From: Nigrospora sphaerica | Taxonomy: Eukaryota > Ascomycota > Sordariomycetes > Amphisphaeriales > Apiosporaceae | Length of the DNA stretch: 64,000 nt | Direction: 5' to 3' | NCBI GenBank assembly: GCA_018287875.1 | Contig: JAGVVL010000029.1 | Span: 248,001 to 312,000 of the forward strand | Part shown: positions 51,189 to 60,878 of the stretch, one piece after another | Numbering within the stretch: the stretch's first letter is position 1 | How the letters are laid out: each line of letters opens with the position of its first letter | Made by a program: the position numbers and the translations under genes | Notes under the pieces: generated by a model | The model's database searches: none | What the model saw: the letters and a program-made list of their open reading frames with translations, nothing else | What the model was told of the DNA's origin: nothing

Positions 51189-51735
51189 GTAATCTTTAGT
51201 ACGGGTATCCACTTTAATGATGTCATTGATTTTGACAAACAAGGGTACCCGGATGACAACCCCAGTTTCCAAAGTAGCAGGTTTACTTCCTCCTCCTGAA
51301 GTATCCCCCGCACACCTGGGTCTGTTTCAATCACCATTAATTTGACTGAGTTAGGGGCATGACTTGCGTTGGTTCTCCATTAAACAACATTAAGACACAC
51401 TCTGTTTGTTCTTTTAGCCATTGACCTGCGTCCCCGATACGCTCTTGAGGAACTGTGTACTGTTCATAACTAGCCGGATCCATAAAATACCAACCATTAC
51501 TGTCTTTATACAGGTAGTTAACCGCAACTTCCATGACATCGGCTACTTCTAAACGATCACCCGATTTAAGTGTTCTCTCAATGACACGTCCGGTTTGTAA
51601 GTGACGCAATTTAATCCGATTAAAGGCCTGTCCTTTACCCGGTTTTACATATTCATTTTCTATTACGCTATGCGGTGCTTGATCTAATAAAACGCGCGCC
51701 CCAAGCTTTAATTCATTTGTACTAAAATAGGCCAT
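51168..51735 (-). CDS. efp: Elongation factor P, two frameshifts
   Basis: EF-P relieves ribosomes stalled at consecutive prolines. The three-domain protein begins [18 protein letters not shown]; the modification loop is VKPGKGQAF with the lysine that EpmA beta-lysylates in relatives. Domain 2 covers [10 protein letters not shown] ... [13 protein letters not shown]. Two single-base losses, at G4 (51354-51357) and C5 (51305-51309) on the + strand, break domain 3, which continues with IETDPGVRG and KPATLETG and ends at 51168. Joined length about 189 residues, as expected. ATG 51735 is used rather than an upstream in-frame ATG at 51759 inside orn. Confidence 0.94.
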
Positions 51736-51737
51736 TA

Positions 51738-52322
51738 TTATTCCCACCTTAAAAAACAACCACGATAATATTTAAGTTCTTCGATGGATTCTAACACATC
51801 TGCCAATGCAAGATGTTGAGCGCTTTTCTTAAATCCTTCGATAAGTGTAGGATTCCATGATTTAGCCAGTTCTTTTAAGACACTAACGTCTAAATTACGA
51901 TAATGAAAATACTTCTCTAAACTTGGCATATAATGTGCTAAAAAACGTCGATCTTGGCAAATACTATTACCACACATCGGGGATTTTTGAGGGGGTACAT
52001 GTCGCATAACAAACTCAAGCATTGTATTTTCGGCTTCTTCAATGGTGACTTGACTGGCTCTGACGCGCTCGATTAATCCTGACTTAGTATGTTGTTTGGT
52101 ATTCCAAGCATCCATACCCTCTAAAATAGCCTCGGGTTGATAAATAGCTAACACCGGGCCTTCTGCTATAATATTTAAGCTAGCATCTGTGATCACGACT
52201 GCAATTTCAATAATTTTATCCTGCATAGGGTCTAGACCTGTCATTTCAAGATCTATCCAAATACGGTTATCAGCCTTAGGATTCATTATAGTCATTGCGT
52301 TGCTCACTGGTTTCACCTTCAA
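51738..52322 (-). CDS. orn: Oligoribonuclease
   Basis: A DEDDh 3'-5' exonuclease that degrades RNA dinucleotides, including linear products of cyclic-di-GMP turnover. Motifs: [10 protein letters not shown] (Asp, Glu), [17 protein letters not shown] (Asp) and [18 protein letters not shown] (His, Asp). Length 194 residues from the first ATG; family alignment suggests the real start may be the ATG at codon 10 or 13, giving about 182-185 residues, typical for Orn. Its stop is next to the efp start, 3 bases away. Intact frame. Confidence 0.95.
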   Translation of the reverse strand: MKVKPVSNAMTIMNPKADNRIWIDLEMTGLDPMQDKIIEIAVVITDASLNIIAEGPVLAIYQPEAILEGMDAWNTKQHTKSGLIERVRASQVTIEEAENTMLEFVMRHVPPQKSPMCGNSICQDRRFLAHYMPSLEKYFHYRNLDVSVLKELAKSWNPTLIEGFKKSAQHLALADVLESIEELKYYRGCFLRWE

Positions 52323-52510
52323 AAGAAACTCTAATGCTACTCGTTATCATCCACATGCGCTACTTTACTTTCTCTTAGTGTTGGCTTTACTCCCTCTGCA
52401 AGCCTCATAAAATCCTATTACTTGATAGCTAGAAAACCTCTTTTAAGAAAGACTTATATTCTATGCAGATTCAATGATAAGATACGCTATTTCTTTTACA
52501 GGAATGAACC

Positions 52511-53110
52511 ATGCAGCTGTTCTCACTCATACTGAGTTTATTAATGGTACAAGATCCACTCGGCAATATTCCTGTCTGTCTGAGCCTATTACATGCAGTC
52601 CCTCCTTCCCGTCGCGCCTGGTTTATTATTCGAGAAAATCTAATTGCTTTTTGCCTAATTAGCTTATTTTTAATAATTGGGGGCCTTTATTAAAGAGCTT
52701 ACATATCTCAAACGCTGCTTTAGGCATTTCAGGGGGTTAATTTTATTTATGGTAGCTTATGAGATGATGTTCTCCAAACCAAATACCTTAAGTACCCCTC
52801 CCATTCCACTGAACCATTTGTGGTACCCTTAGCTACTCCTTTATTAGCCGGGCCTGCCTTAATTGGAAACATACTGACTTATACCACACAGTACCCGGAC
52901 AGAATGGGGTATATTTGGCTAATGCTAGCCCTTGTAAGTCTCGTCTCAACCGCTATCTTATTGCTTGCCTTACCTTTATATCGCTGGCTAGGCCCTAATC
53001 TTATTCAGGTCATCACTAAAATGATGGGGATGATCTTAATGGCAATGGCAGTAGAAATGGTTTTGAGTAATGGAGTGAACTACTTTCAACTTCCGCATTC
53101 CTTCTTATAA
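52511..53110 (+). CDS. MarC-family integral membrane protein, three frameshifts
   Basis: Small six-helix membrane protein of the MarC/NAAT family, whose molecular role is not settled. Family features: the N-terminal LMVQDPLGNIPV segment, and the second-half signature FVVPLATPLLAGPALIG, then helices to the end including LPLYRWLGPN and ITKMMGMILMAMAVEM. Three one-base losses, in G5 runs at 52679-52683 and 52732-52736 and one near 52790, return to the original frame. Joined length is about 200 residues, the family size. It diverges from orn and is followed by mfd after 23 bases. Confidence 0.82.
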
Positions 53111-53133
53111 CCTACAAGCATTTTATAGCCATT

Positions 53134-56100
53134 ATGCCATTTTCCGATCGATGGGCTTTTCAAATTACTCAATTAGCTACGCAAGCACAAAGACCACTTT
53201 TAGTGGTGACTCAACATAATCGAGCGTTACAACGACTTAAGCAACTGATTCAGTTTTTTAATCCAGAGATTCCTATCTTAACTTTTCCTGACTGGGAAAC
53301 CTTACCCTACGAACGGCTCTCCCCTCCCCTCACTCAAACGATAGAACGTATTCAGACCTTAAGTCAATTAGGACATTATGCACAAGGGGTAATCCTCACC
53401 ACAGCAACCGCTATTTCACAAAAGATAGCACCAAAGGAATACATAGATGGCTATGCTTTTGCTTTTTCAATAAACGACAAAATAGACCTAAGTCTTTTAA
53501 AAGAACAATTAGTTTATGCGGGATATCAACGCGTCACTACCGTTACCCTTCCTGGTGAATTTGCTATAAAAGGCGAGTTAGTTAACGTTTTTCCTCTTGA
53601 TAGCCACTTGCCTTTTAGAATCCATATCAATATCGATCGAATTGAGAATTTATACTACTTTGACCCTGAAACACAAACACCCAGTGCGGCAATTACCAAA
53701 GTAGAGCTGCTACCCACTCGCGAATTTTTACTGTCCGAAACTTCCCTTGCCTATTTTCGAGATCAAGGACAAAAACGATTTGGCCCTCAATTTCTAGATA
53801 GTACCCTTAACCAACAACTGACTCCCACAAGTTACGCAGCTGGCACAGAATATTTTTTACCTTTGTTTTTTGAAAAAACGAATACGCTACTCGATTATTT
53901 ACCTCGCCACACCCATTGGGTGACGCATTTAGATCTAGACAAGACATGCACAAAAATAAAAGATTCTGTCACAACGCGCTACGAACAACTGAACCGTGAT
54001 GCATTCTGGCCTTTGCTGTCCTACCAGGAGTTGTATCAAGCGCCTGATGAATTACTACTCAATCTACAATCCTTTAAAGCGACTGAGCCGAATGCCACAT
54101 TAGTTAGCCCATTACCTGAAGATAACAAGACTTCTGGGTTACCTTCCCTAATCACCTTGATTGAGCAAGTAGCAAAATCACATAATAAAAACTCAATTAA
54201 AGTCCTGTTTTGTACTAACCGACAAAGTCAAAAAGAGCCCTTGTTGACCCAATTAGAAAAAATCGGCATCACCTCTCAATTGACTGACAGTTGGGCGGAC
54301 TTTCTAACAAAAGCAGAGACTTATCAAATCAGTATCGCTCCGATTAAAGAAGGATTTTTTATTCAATCTAACTCGGCATTGATTCTCCCAGAAAATGTTA
54401 TTCAGTCGACTTTTTTAGAAGAAACATCAACTAAAAAAATAAGCCGCTTGCTACTAAGCCACTAGACACCTTTCATAATCTAGCTCAATTGACGAGTGGG
54501 GATTATGTCGTTCATATCGATCATGGTATCGGCCGCTACTTAGGGCTTCAATCCCTTACCGCTAGCGATACGCCTGAGGAGTTTATTGTGCTCGCTTATG
54601 CTGAGGATACAAAATTGTATGTACCGATTAAAGATATTCAATATATTAGTCGCTACTCAGGTCACGCTAATCCTGCTTTACATTCTCTAAATAGTAAACA
54701 ATGGAAAAAAACCAAACAGCAAGCCTTTACTCAATTAAAAGATACAGCAGCCGAGTTGCTGGGTATATATGCAGAAAGAGAGCGTAGCCAAGGTGAAGCA
54801 TTGAAAAAACCCAATGCTGACTATCAGGCCTTTTCAGAAGCCTTTGCATTTGAAGAAACACCGGACCAAAGTCAGGCAATTGCTGATGTTATTCAAGATT
54901 TATGTCAAAATAAACCCATGGATCGTTTGATCTGTGGCGATGTAGGCTTTGGTAAAACAGAAGTTGCCATGCGCGCTGCTTTCCTTGCGATTCAATCTGG
55001 CAAACAAGTTGCGCTTTTATCACCGACCACTTTATTGGTAGATCAGCATTACCGCACTTTTAAAGAGCGTTTTTCAGACTGGCCGATTACCATTGAATGG
55101 GTATCCCGCTTTCGTACGACCAAAGAGGTTCGCGCCCTTAAACAATCTCTTGCCGAGGGAAAAATTGATATTATCGTCGGAACGCATGCTTTACTAAGTC
55201 ATACGACCACATTTCAAAATTTAGGTTTACTCATCATTGATGAGGAACATCATTTTGGTGTACAGCAAAAAGAAAAAATTAAACGCTTCAAAAAAGAGGT
55301 CCATGTATTAACCCTAACGGCGACCCCGATTCCTAGAACTTTACAAACCGCACTTTCTGGATTAAGGCCTTTATCGCTAATCACAACTCCTCCAGTTGGC
55401 CGTTTAGCCATTAAAAACTTTATTCGTCGACGAGAAGCTCACTATATACAGGAAGCAATTGCGCGAGAATTACTAAGAGGTGGGCAAGTGTATTTTGTGC
55501 ATAATCGGATTGCGAGCATAGAACGAGTTAAAAGGGAAATAGAACGATTATCCCCAGAAGCTCGCATCGGCATTGCGCACGGACAATTATCTGAAGAAGC
55601 GCTTGAGCATTGCATGCAAGCCTTTTATCAACAGCAATACAACGTATTACTATGTACCTCTATTATTGAAACCGGCTTAGACATTCCAACGGTTAACACC
55701 TTAATTGTGGATCGTGCGGATCATTTTGGTTTGGCCCAACTCCATCAATTAAGGGGTCGGGTAGGACGCTCTTATCATCAAGCCTATGCTTACTTTCTAG
55801 TCTCTGATGAACAACAAATAACCTCAGATGCCAAAAAAGACTACAAGCCCTACATCAGTTTACGCAACTAGGGGCAGGATTTAATTTAGCAAGCCAAGAT
55901 TTAGATATTCGTGGCGCAGGAGAGTTACTTGGAGAGCGGCAAAGTGGAGCCATTCAAGGGATTGGATTCTCGCTATACATGGAGTTACTAGAAAAAACGA
56001 TTGAGGCCATGCAACATAATCCTTCTTTTGAGTCAGTAGACAAACTGCCAAGCTTGGCAATGGTCGATTTAAAAATCCCTGCTTTTATCCCAGAATACTA

Positions 56101-56503
56101 CATACCGGATATTACTACCCGGTTACAATATTATAAACGAATGGCGCACAGCAGCACACAAGAAACCTTAAACCAAATCCAAATAGAACTCATAGATCAG
56201 TATGGCTTACTACCGGAACCCGCTCAACACTTATTAGCTATTAACCGCTTACAAAAAATAGTGACTCCCCTAGGTATTGCAAAGATAGAAGGGACAGCTC
56301 AAAACGGTTGCTTCACTTTCCATGCAAATACGGCTATTCATCCCTTTCGGGTTATTCAATTAGTACAACAATCGCCCCAACAATTTAGTTTGGTTCCTAA
56401 TGCCAATGGCATGCCACCTCGCTTACGCTTTGATTGGGCAAAAGACAGCAAACCAAAGCAGCGCATTGCTCAGATTGAAGCCATTCTTGAGCAACTTCGA
56501 TAA
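53134..56503 (+). CDS. mfd: Transcription-repair coupling factor Mfd, two frameshifts
   Basis: A superfamily-2 translocase that removes RNA polymerase stalled at lesions and recruits UvrA. N-terminal UvrB-like domains ([15 protein letters not shown]), the polymerase-interaction domain ([17 protein letters not shown] ... [18 protein letters not shown]), helicase motif [22 protein letters not shown] box as [21 protein letters not shown], and motifs with IIETGLDIP and QLRGRVGRS. The C-terminal TRCF domain closes the protein. Frame breaks lie near 54450 (an A lost) and 55838 (A6). Joined length about 1123 residues, close to E. coli's 1148. No missing domain. Confidence 0.95.
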
Positions 56504-56547
56504 CATGAGCGCCTCATTTTTAACTTATCTATGATAAAATTGTAGTT

Positions 56548-57486
56548 ATGACACAAAAGACGCCTAATTTATTAACCGTTCCCACCGCTTACGAAGGTCA
56601 AAGGCTCGATAATTTCTTAATGGCGCGTTTTAAAACAGTACCGAAAACTTGTTTTTATCGTTTAATTCGGCAAGGTAAAGTTCGCATCAACCAAAAACGA
56701 TGCAAACCCAGTACCCGAATACAAGGCAATGATATCATTCGTTTACCACAGCTGACCATTCAAGAGGAGATACCACCTCCAAATCCTTCCTCTCAACTTA
56801 TCAAAACCTTGAAAGAAGCGATACTATTTGAAAATGAAGCATTTTTTATTATTAATAAACCTTATGGCCTTGCGGTACATGGGGGTAGCGGCATATCCCT
56901 TGGATTAATTGAAAGTTTACGCCAACTCTTTCCCCATCTACCTTATTTGTCATTAGTGCACCGTTTAGATCGAGAAACATCCGGTTGTTTATTAATCTCT
57001 AAAAAACCCGCAAGCCTTAGAGCATTACATGCTTTATTTCGAGAACAAACCATTAAAAAAACCTATCTACTACTGACGAAAGGACATTGGCCTAAAGCAT
57101 TACGTCGTATTAATCAACCCCTTCGAAAAAACCAATTACAGTCTGGGGAGCGCATGGTCTATGTGGATGATTCAGGACAAGCGGCTTTAACCGACTATAC
57201 AATCAATAAACACTTTAAAACCACAACGTTATTGGAAGCCACACCACACACCGGAAGAACCCATCAAATTCGGGTACATGCTAAATACGCAAAACACCCT
57301 ATTGTGGGTGATGATAAATATGGTGATAAAGTCTTTAACCAGGAAATGAAAAGCAAAGGGATTAGTCGTTTATTTCTTCATGCCTACCGACTACAATTTA
57401 TTTATCCACCGACCGGTGAACATATCCAAGTGATCGCGCCCTTGCCTAACCCTTTACAAAAGGTGTTGACTGAAAGGTTATCATAA
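56548..57486 (+). CDS. rluC: Ribosomal large subunit pseudouridine synthase RluC
   Basis: RluC converts uridines 955, 2504 and 2580 of 23S rRNA to pseudouridine. An N-terminal S4 RNA-binding domain (about residues 15-75, with RLDNFLMARF and GKVRINQKRCKPSTRI) precedes the RluA-type catalytic domain, with the active-site aspartate in LVHRLDRETSGCLLISK and the later KTYLLLTKG and HTGRTHQIRVH segments. Length 312 residues, no break. Its stop is directly next to the 3' end of a convergent tRNA-Leu. In gammaproteobacteria this gene usually neighbours rne; here it follows mfd. Confidence 0.94.
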   Translation: MTQKTPNLLTVPTAYEGQRLDNFLMARFKTVPKTCFYRLIRQGKVRINQKRCKPSTRIQGNDIIRLPQLTIQEEIPPPNPSSQLIKTLKEAILFENEAFFIINKPYGLAVHGGSGISLGLIESLRQLFPHLPYLSLVHRLDRETSGCLLISKKPASLRALHALFREQTIKKTYLLLTKGHWPKALRRINQPLRKNQLQSGERMVYVDDSGQAALTDYTINKHFKTTTLLEATPHTGRTHQIRVHAKYAKHPIVGDDKYGDKVFNQEMKSKGISRLFLHAYRLQFIYPPTGEHIQVIAPLPNPLQKVLTERLS

Positions 57487-57569
57487 TACCGAGGGTGGGA
57501 CTTGAACCCACACGAAGTCACCTTCATCGGATTTTGAGTCCGACGCGTCTGCCATTCCGCCACCCCGGC
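57487..57569 (-). tRNA. tRNA-Leu (CAA)
   Basis: Long variable arm, anticodon CAA in GACTCAAAATC, T-arm GTGGG-TTCAAGT-CCCAC. The acceptor stem pairs GCCGGGG with CCTCGGT, which needs two G-U pairs (1-72 and 5-68), unusual at the first pair. CCA is not encoded. Confidence 0.88.
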
Positions 57570-57661
57570 ATAAAACAGGATCAGTATATCATGTTCTTTT
57601 AAGACATACACTATATGCTTTTATTTAATCCATAAGCCATTTATAATAGTCATCAGATCAA

Positions 57662-57743
57662 GCGAAGATGGCGGAATCGGTAGACGCGCTGGACTTAGGA
57701 TCCAGTGGAGCAATCTGTGAGAGTTCGAGTCTCTCTCTTCGCA
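57662..57743 (+). tRNA. tRNA-Leu (UAG)
   Basis: Acceptor GCGAAGA with TCTTCGC, A discriminator, long variable arm, anticodon UAG in GACTTAGGATC, T-loop TTCGAGT. CCA is not encoded. It precedes tig by 34 bases, a placement also seen in other proteobacteria. Confidence 0.95.
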
Positions 57744-57777
57744 CTTTTAATAAGTTTTTTAAGTAATTGGAAATACT

Positions 57778-58796
57778 ATGAGTAATCATACCGTCGAAAT
57801 TATTAACTCTTGCGAACAGCGTATTTCCGTTAAGGTTGAGCCCAAAGAGGTTCAACAAGTTACCCAAAAAATCGTTTCTAAAAAAGCAAACAACCTAAAA
57901 TATGGCGGTTTTCGTTCTAAATCTTCTGTAACAAAACGACTGATTACACAAAATTTAACGCCTCAAGAAGAAGCAGATATTCAAAGAGAATTATGTTCCA
58001 AAAGTTTTTCTGCTATTTGTGAACAAGAAAAAATTCAATATGTCGGCACACCACTGATTGAAAATAATCAAATGCAGGCAGATGGATCATTTCATTATGT
58101 AGCGCTGGTCGAAACCTACCCCCTATCGATCATGTCAAATGGGAAGAAGCAAGCCTAGAAAAAATAGATACTACCATCACAGAAGAGAATCTTTCTACTC
58201 TCAATCCCCTATTATTAAAAAAAATAGGATTAGAAGAAATTATTAATTCAAAAGAATTAGCTACGCAATGGTGTGAATGGATTGTCGAAGTGTTTCAACA
58301 TCAAAAACTTCGAGAACAAGTCATGCAGGCTTTGTCTTTACAAAATACAGTTAAAGAACTCCCAAACCGAGTGGTGGAAGCCCGTTACCAAGAGCTCAAA
58401 GAGGATACGACAGAGGCAAATCAAAACGAAGCGCAATTGCAAGAAAAAGCCCGTCAATACATTGCTGCAGATGTACTCTTTAAAGCCTATGCTAAAGAAC
58501 ATCAAATTACACTAACTCAAGAGTTGCTACTTAATAAAATGCAGAAAGCGGCTCAAAATCCTTTTATTATGGATTATGTCAAGGATCCAAAACAGTTGCC
58601 TTATTATCTGGCGCCCCGACTTTTTGAAGAAGAGGTGATTCGTCACTTAAGTGAACGAGCCAATTGTACGACTAAAATGTTAGATTTAGAGCAATTTATT
58701 GTATTGGCTTTAAATCTTACAGATGATTACTCATCTGAAACCGAAGAAACTACTAGCGCTAGCGCACCCATTGAACAGGAGAAAACCACAGCATGA
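57778..58796 (+). CDS. tig: Trigger factor lacking the PPIase domain, one frameshift
   Basis: Ribosome-associated chaperone. The N-terminal ribosome-binding domain (about residues 1-115) is recognisable, but the signature GFRxGKxP is reduced to GFRSKSSV. After VETYP the chain goes through a short linker directly to the C-terminal chaperone arms (helical, from about 58210 on). The central FKBP-type peptidyl-prolyl isomerase domain of about 100 residues is absent, giving about 339 residues against 432 in E. coli. One frame break lies at the C5 run near 58120, between N-domain and linker. The stop overlaps the clpP ATG. The order tig-clpP-clpX-lon and the flanking tRNA support the identity. Sequence ends acidic, rich in Glu, Ser and Thr. 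Confidence 0.87.
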
Positions 58797-59404
58797 GCTC
58801 TTTATTAGTACCTATGGTAGTGGAACAAACCAGCCGAGGAGAACGTTCCTATGATATTTATTCTCGGTTATTAAAAGAACGTATTATCTTCGTCACTGGA
58901 CAGATTGAAGACAATATGGCTAATCTTATCGTTGCTCAATTGTTATTTTTGGAAGCAGAAAATCCTAAAAAAGATATTTCGCTATATATTAACTCACCAG
59001 GTGGCGTGGTCACTGCAGGATTGGCTATCTATGACACAATGCAGTATATCAAGCCTGATGTAAGAACCTTATGTGTTGGACAAGCGGCCAGCGCTGCTGC
59101 CTTATTATTGTGCGCAGGCGCGCCTGGAAAACGATCTAGCTTACCCAATAGCCGCATTATGATTCATCAACCCTTGGGAGGATACCAAGGACAAGCCTCA
59201 GATATCGCTATCCATGCCCAAGAGATTCTTAAAATACGGGACCGACTAAACCGAATTATGCAGCATCACTCTACGCTCAGCTTAGAAGAAATCGTACAGT
59301 ATACGGACAGGGATACCTTTTTAGAGCCACAGCAAGCGATTCAATTTGGGCTTATTGACCATATGTTACAAAGTCGTGCAGTCGAATCTAGCGACACTCC
59401 TTGA
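58793..59404 (+). CDS. clpP: ATP-dependent Clp protease proteolytic subunit
   Basis: Serine protease subunit forming the tetradecameric chamber with ClpX or ClpA. The catalytic triad is visible: serine in [15 protein letters not shown], histidine in [17 protein letters not shown], aspartate in TDRDTFL. Start [33 protein letters not shown] is typical. Length 203 residues, unbroken. The ATG overlaps the tig stop codon (ATGA), indicating coupling; clpX follows after 92 bases, which may hold its own promoter. Confidence 0.97.
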   Translation: MSSLLVPMVVEQTSRGERSYDIYSRLLKERIIFVTGQIEDNMANLIVAQLLFLEAENPKKDISLYINSPGGVVTAGLAIYDTMQYIKPDVRTLCVGQAASAAALLLCAGAPGKRSSLPNSRIMIHQPLGGYQGQASDIAIHAQEILKIRDRLNRIMQHHSTLSLEEIVQYTDRDTFLEPQQAIQFGLIDHMLQSRAVESSDTP

Positions 59405-59496
59405 TCAGCCATTTGAAAAAATTAGGCAGGAGCCTATTATAATAACGAGAAAAGCATTTAATAATACTCCCACTTCGTTGCCACGAGACATAAAAC

Positions 59497-60869
59497 ATGA
59501 GCCAATCAAATTCTGGGAATGATACGACAACTAATATGAAGCAATGTTCTTTTTGTAAAAGAAAACAAAAAGAAGTAGAAATGTTAATTCAAACACCTGA
59601 TAGCTACATCTGTAGTGAATGCATAGAGGCCATGAGAGAAGCCGTGCAAACACAACGCAGTTTAAGTGAGAAAGACAAACAAGAACAACAATTTACTAAC
59701 ATTGCAAAACCGAAGGACATTGTAGAGGCTTTAAATCAAGAAGTCGTGGGACAATCTCACGCGAAAAAAGCCATTGCTGTCACTATTTACAACCACTATA
59801 ATCGTATTAAAAATCTGAACCATTCTATCCATGCAGAAGAAGCTTCAGCCGATCAAATATTTAACCAACATATTCATCGCATCTCTCAGTCTGCTGATGA
59901 AACTGTTGAAATTGAAAAAAGTAACGCCCTATTTATCGGAAGAACCGGGACAGGAAAAACCTTAATCGCAAAAAAAGCGGCAAAAGCGGCGATTCAAGGT
60001 GGTTTACCTTTTATTATTGTAGACGTTACCACACTCACAGAAGCGGGATATGTAGGAGAAGACGTCGAAAGTATCATACAACGACTATATCAGGCAGCAA
60101 ATTATGATGTTGAGAAAACACAATGGGGTATTGTGTATCTCGATGAAATTGATAAACTTAGCCGTCGTAGTGACAATCCTTCTATTACTCGCGATGTATC
60201 CGGTGAAGGCGTGCAACAAGCCCTACTTAAGCTTTTAGAAGGCACGATTGCAGCGGTTCCTCTACAAGGTAGTCGCAAACACCCTCAACAAGAAACTATA
60301 TTAATCGACACGACGAATATTTTATTTATTTGTGGGGGAGCTTTTGATGGTTTAGAGAAAATCATTAGAGAGCGTATTGAAAAATCTAGTATTGGATTTT
60401 CTGCTGAAATTAAAGGCAATACAGAAGAAAAAATCTAACGAATGTGATGCAGCAGGTAGAAACCGAAGATTTAGTTAGATACGGACTTATCCCAGAACTA
60501 ATCGGACGGCTACCTATCATTACTAGCTTAGAAGAGCTGACACAAGAGCAATTAATTCAAGTACTGGTACAGCCTAAGAATGCATTGATCAAACAATATG
60601 TTCAATTATTCCATTTTAACCAAGTAGAATTAACCTTTGAAGAAGACGCATTGATTGAAATTGCAAAAAAGGCAATCTCAAGGAAAACAGGCGCTCGCGG
60701 TTTACGTGCCATTTTAGAAGAAAGTTTACTGACACTTATGTATGAGATCCCTTCTAGAGAAGATATTCAGCAAGTCATTATTACCAAAGCGTGTATTATA
60801 GATCGCACAGAACCAACTATTGTCTATAAACAAGATCAAGACGTATCACAAGAAATTATGGCTAATTAA
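59497..60869 (+). CDS. clpX: Clp protease ATP-binding subunit ClpX, one frameshift
   Basis: AAA+ unfoldase that feeds ClpP. An N-terminal zinc finger ([11 protein letters not shown]...[10 protein letters not shown]) is followed by a linker longer than usual by about 20 residues between [12 protein letters not shown] and the Walker A box. Walker A is GRTGTGKT (family GPTGSGKT), Walker [12 protein letters not shown], sensor and arginine-finger segments [16 protein letters not shown] and [11 protein letters not shown]. The frame breaks near 60430 in a run of six A just before the conserved [12 protein letters not shown]. Joined length about 457 residues, against 424 in E. coli. It is followed by lon after 9 bases. 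Confidence 0.95.
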
Positions 60870-60878
60870 ATCTCTACT

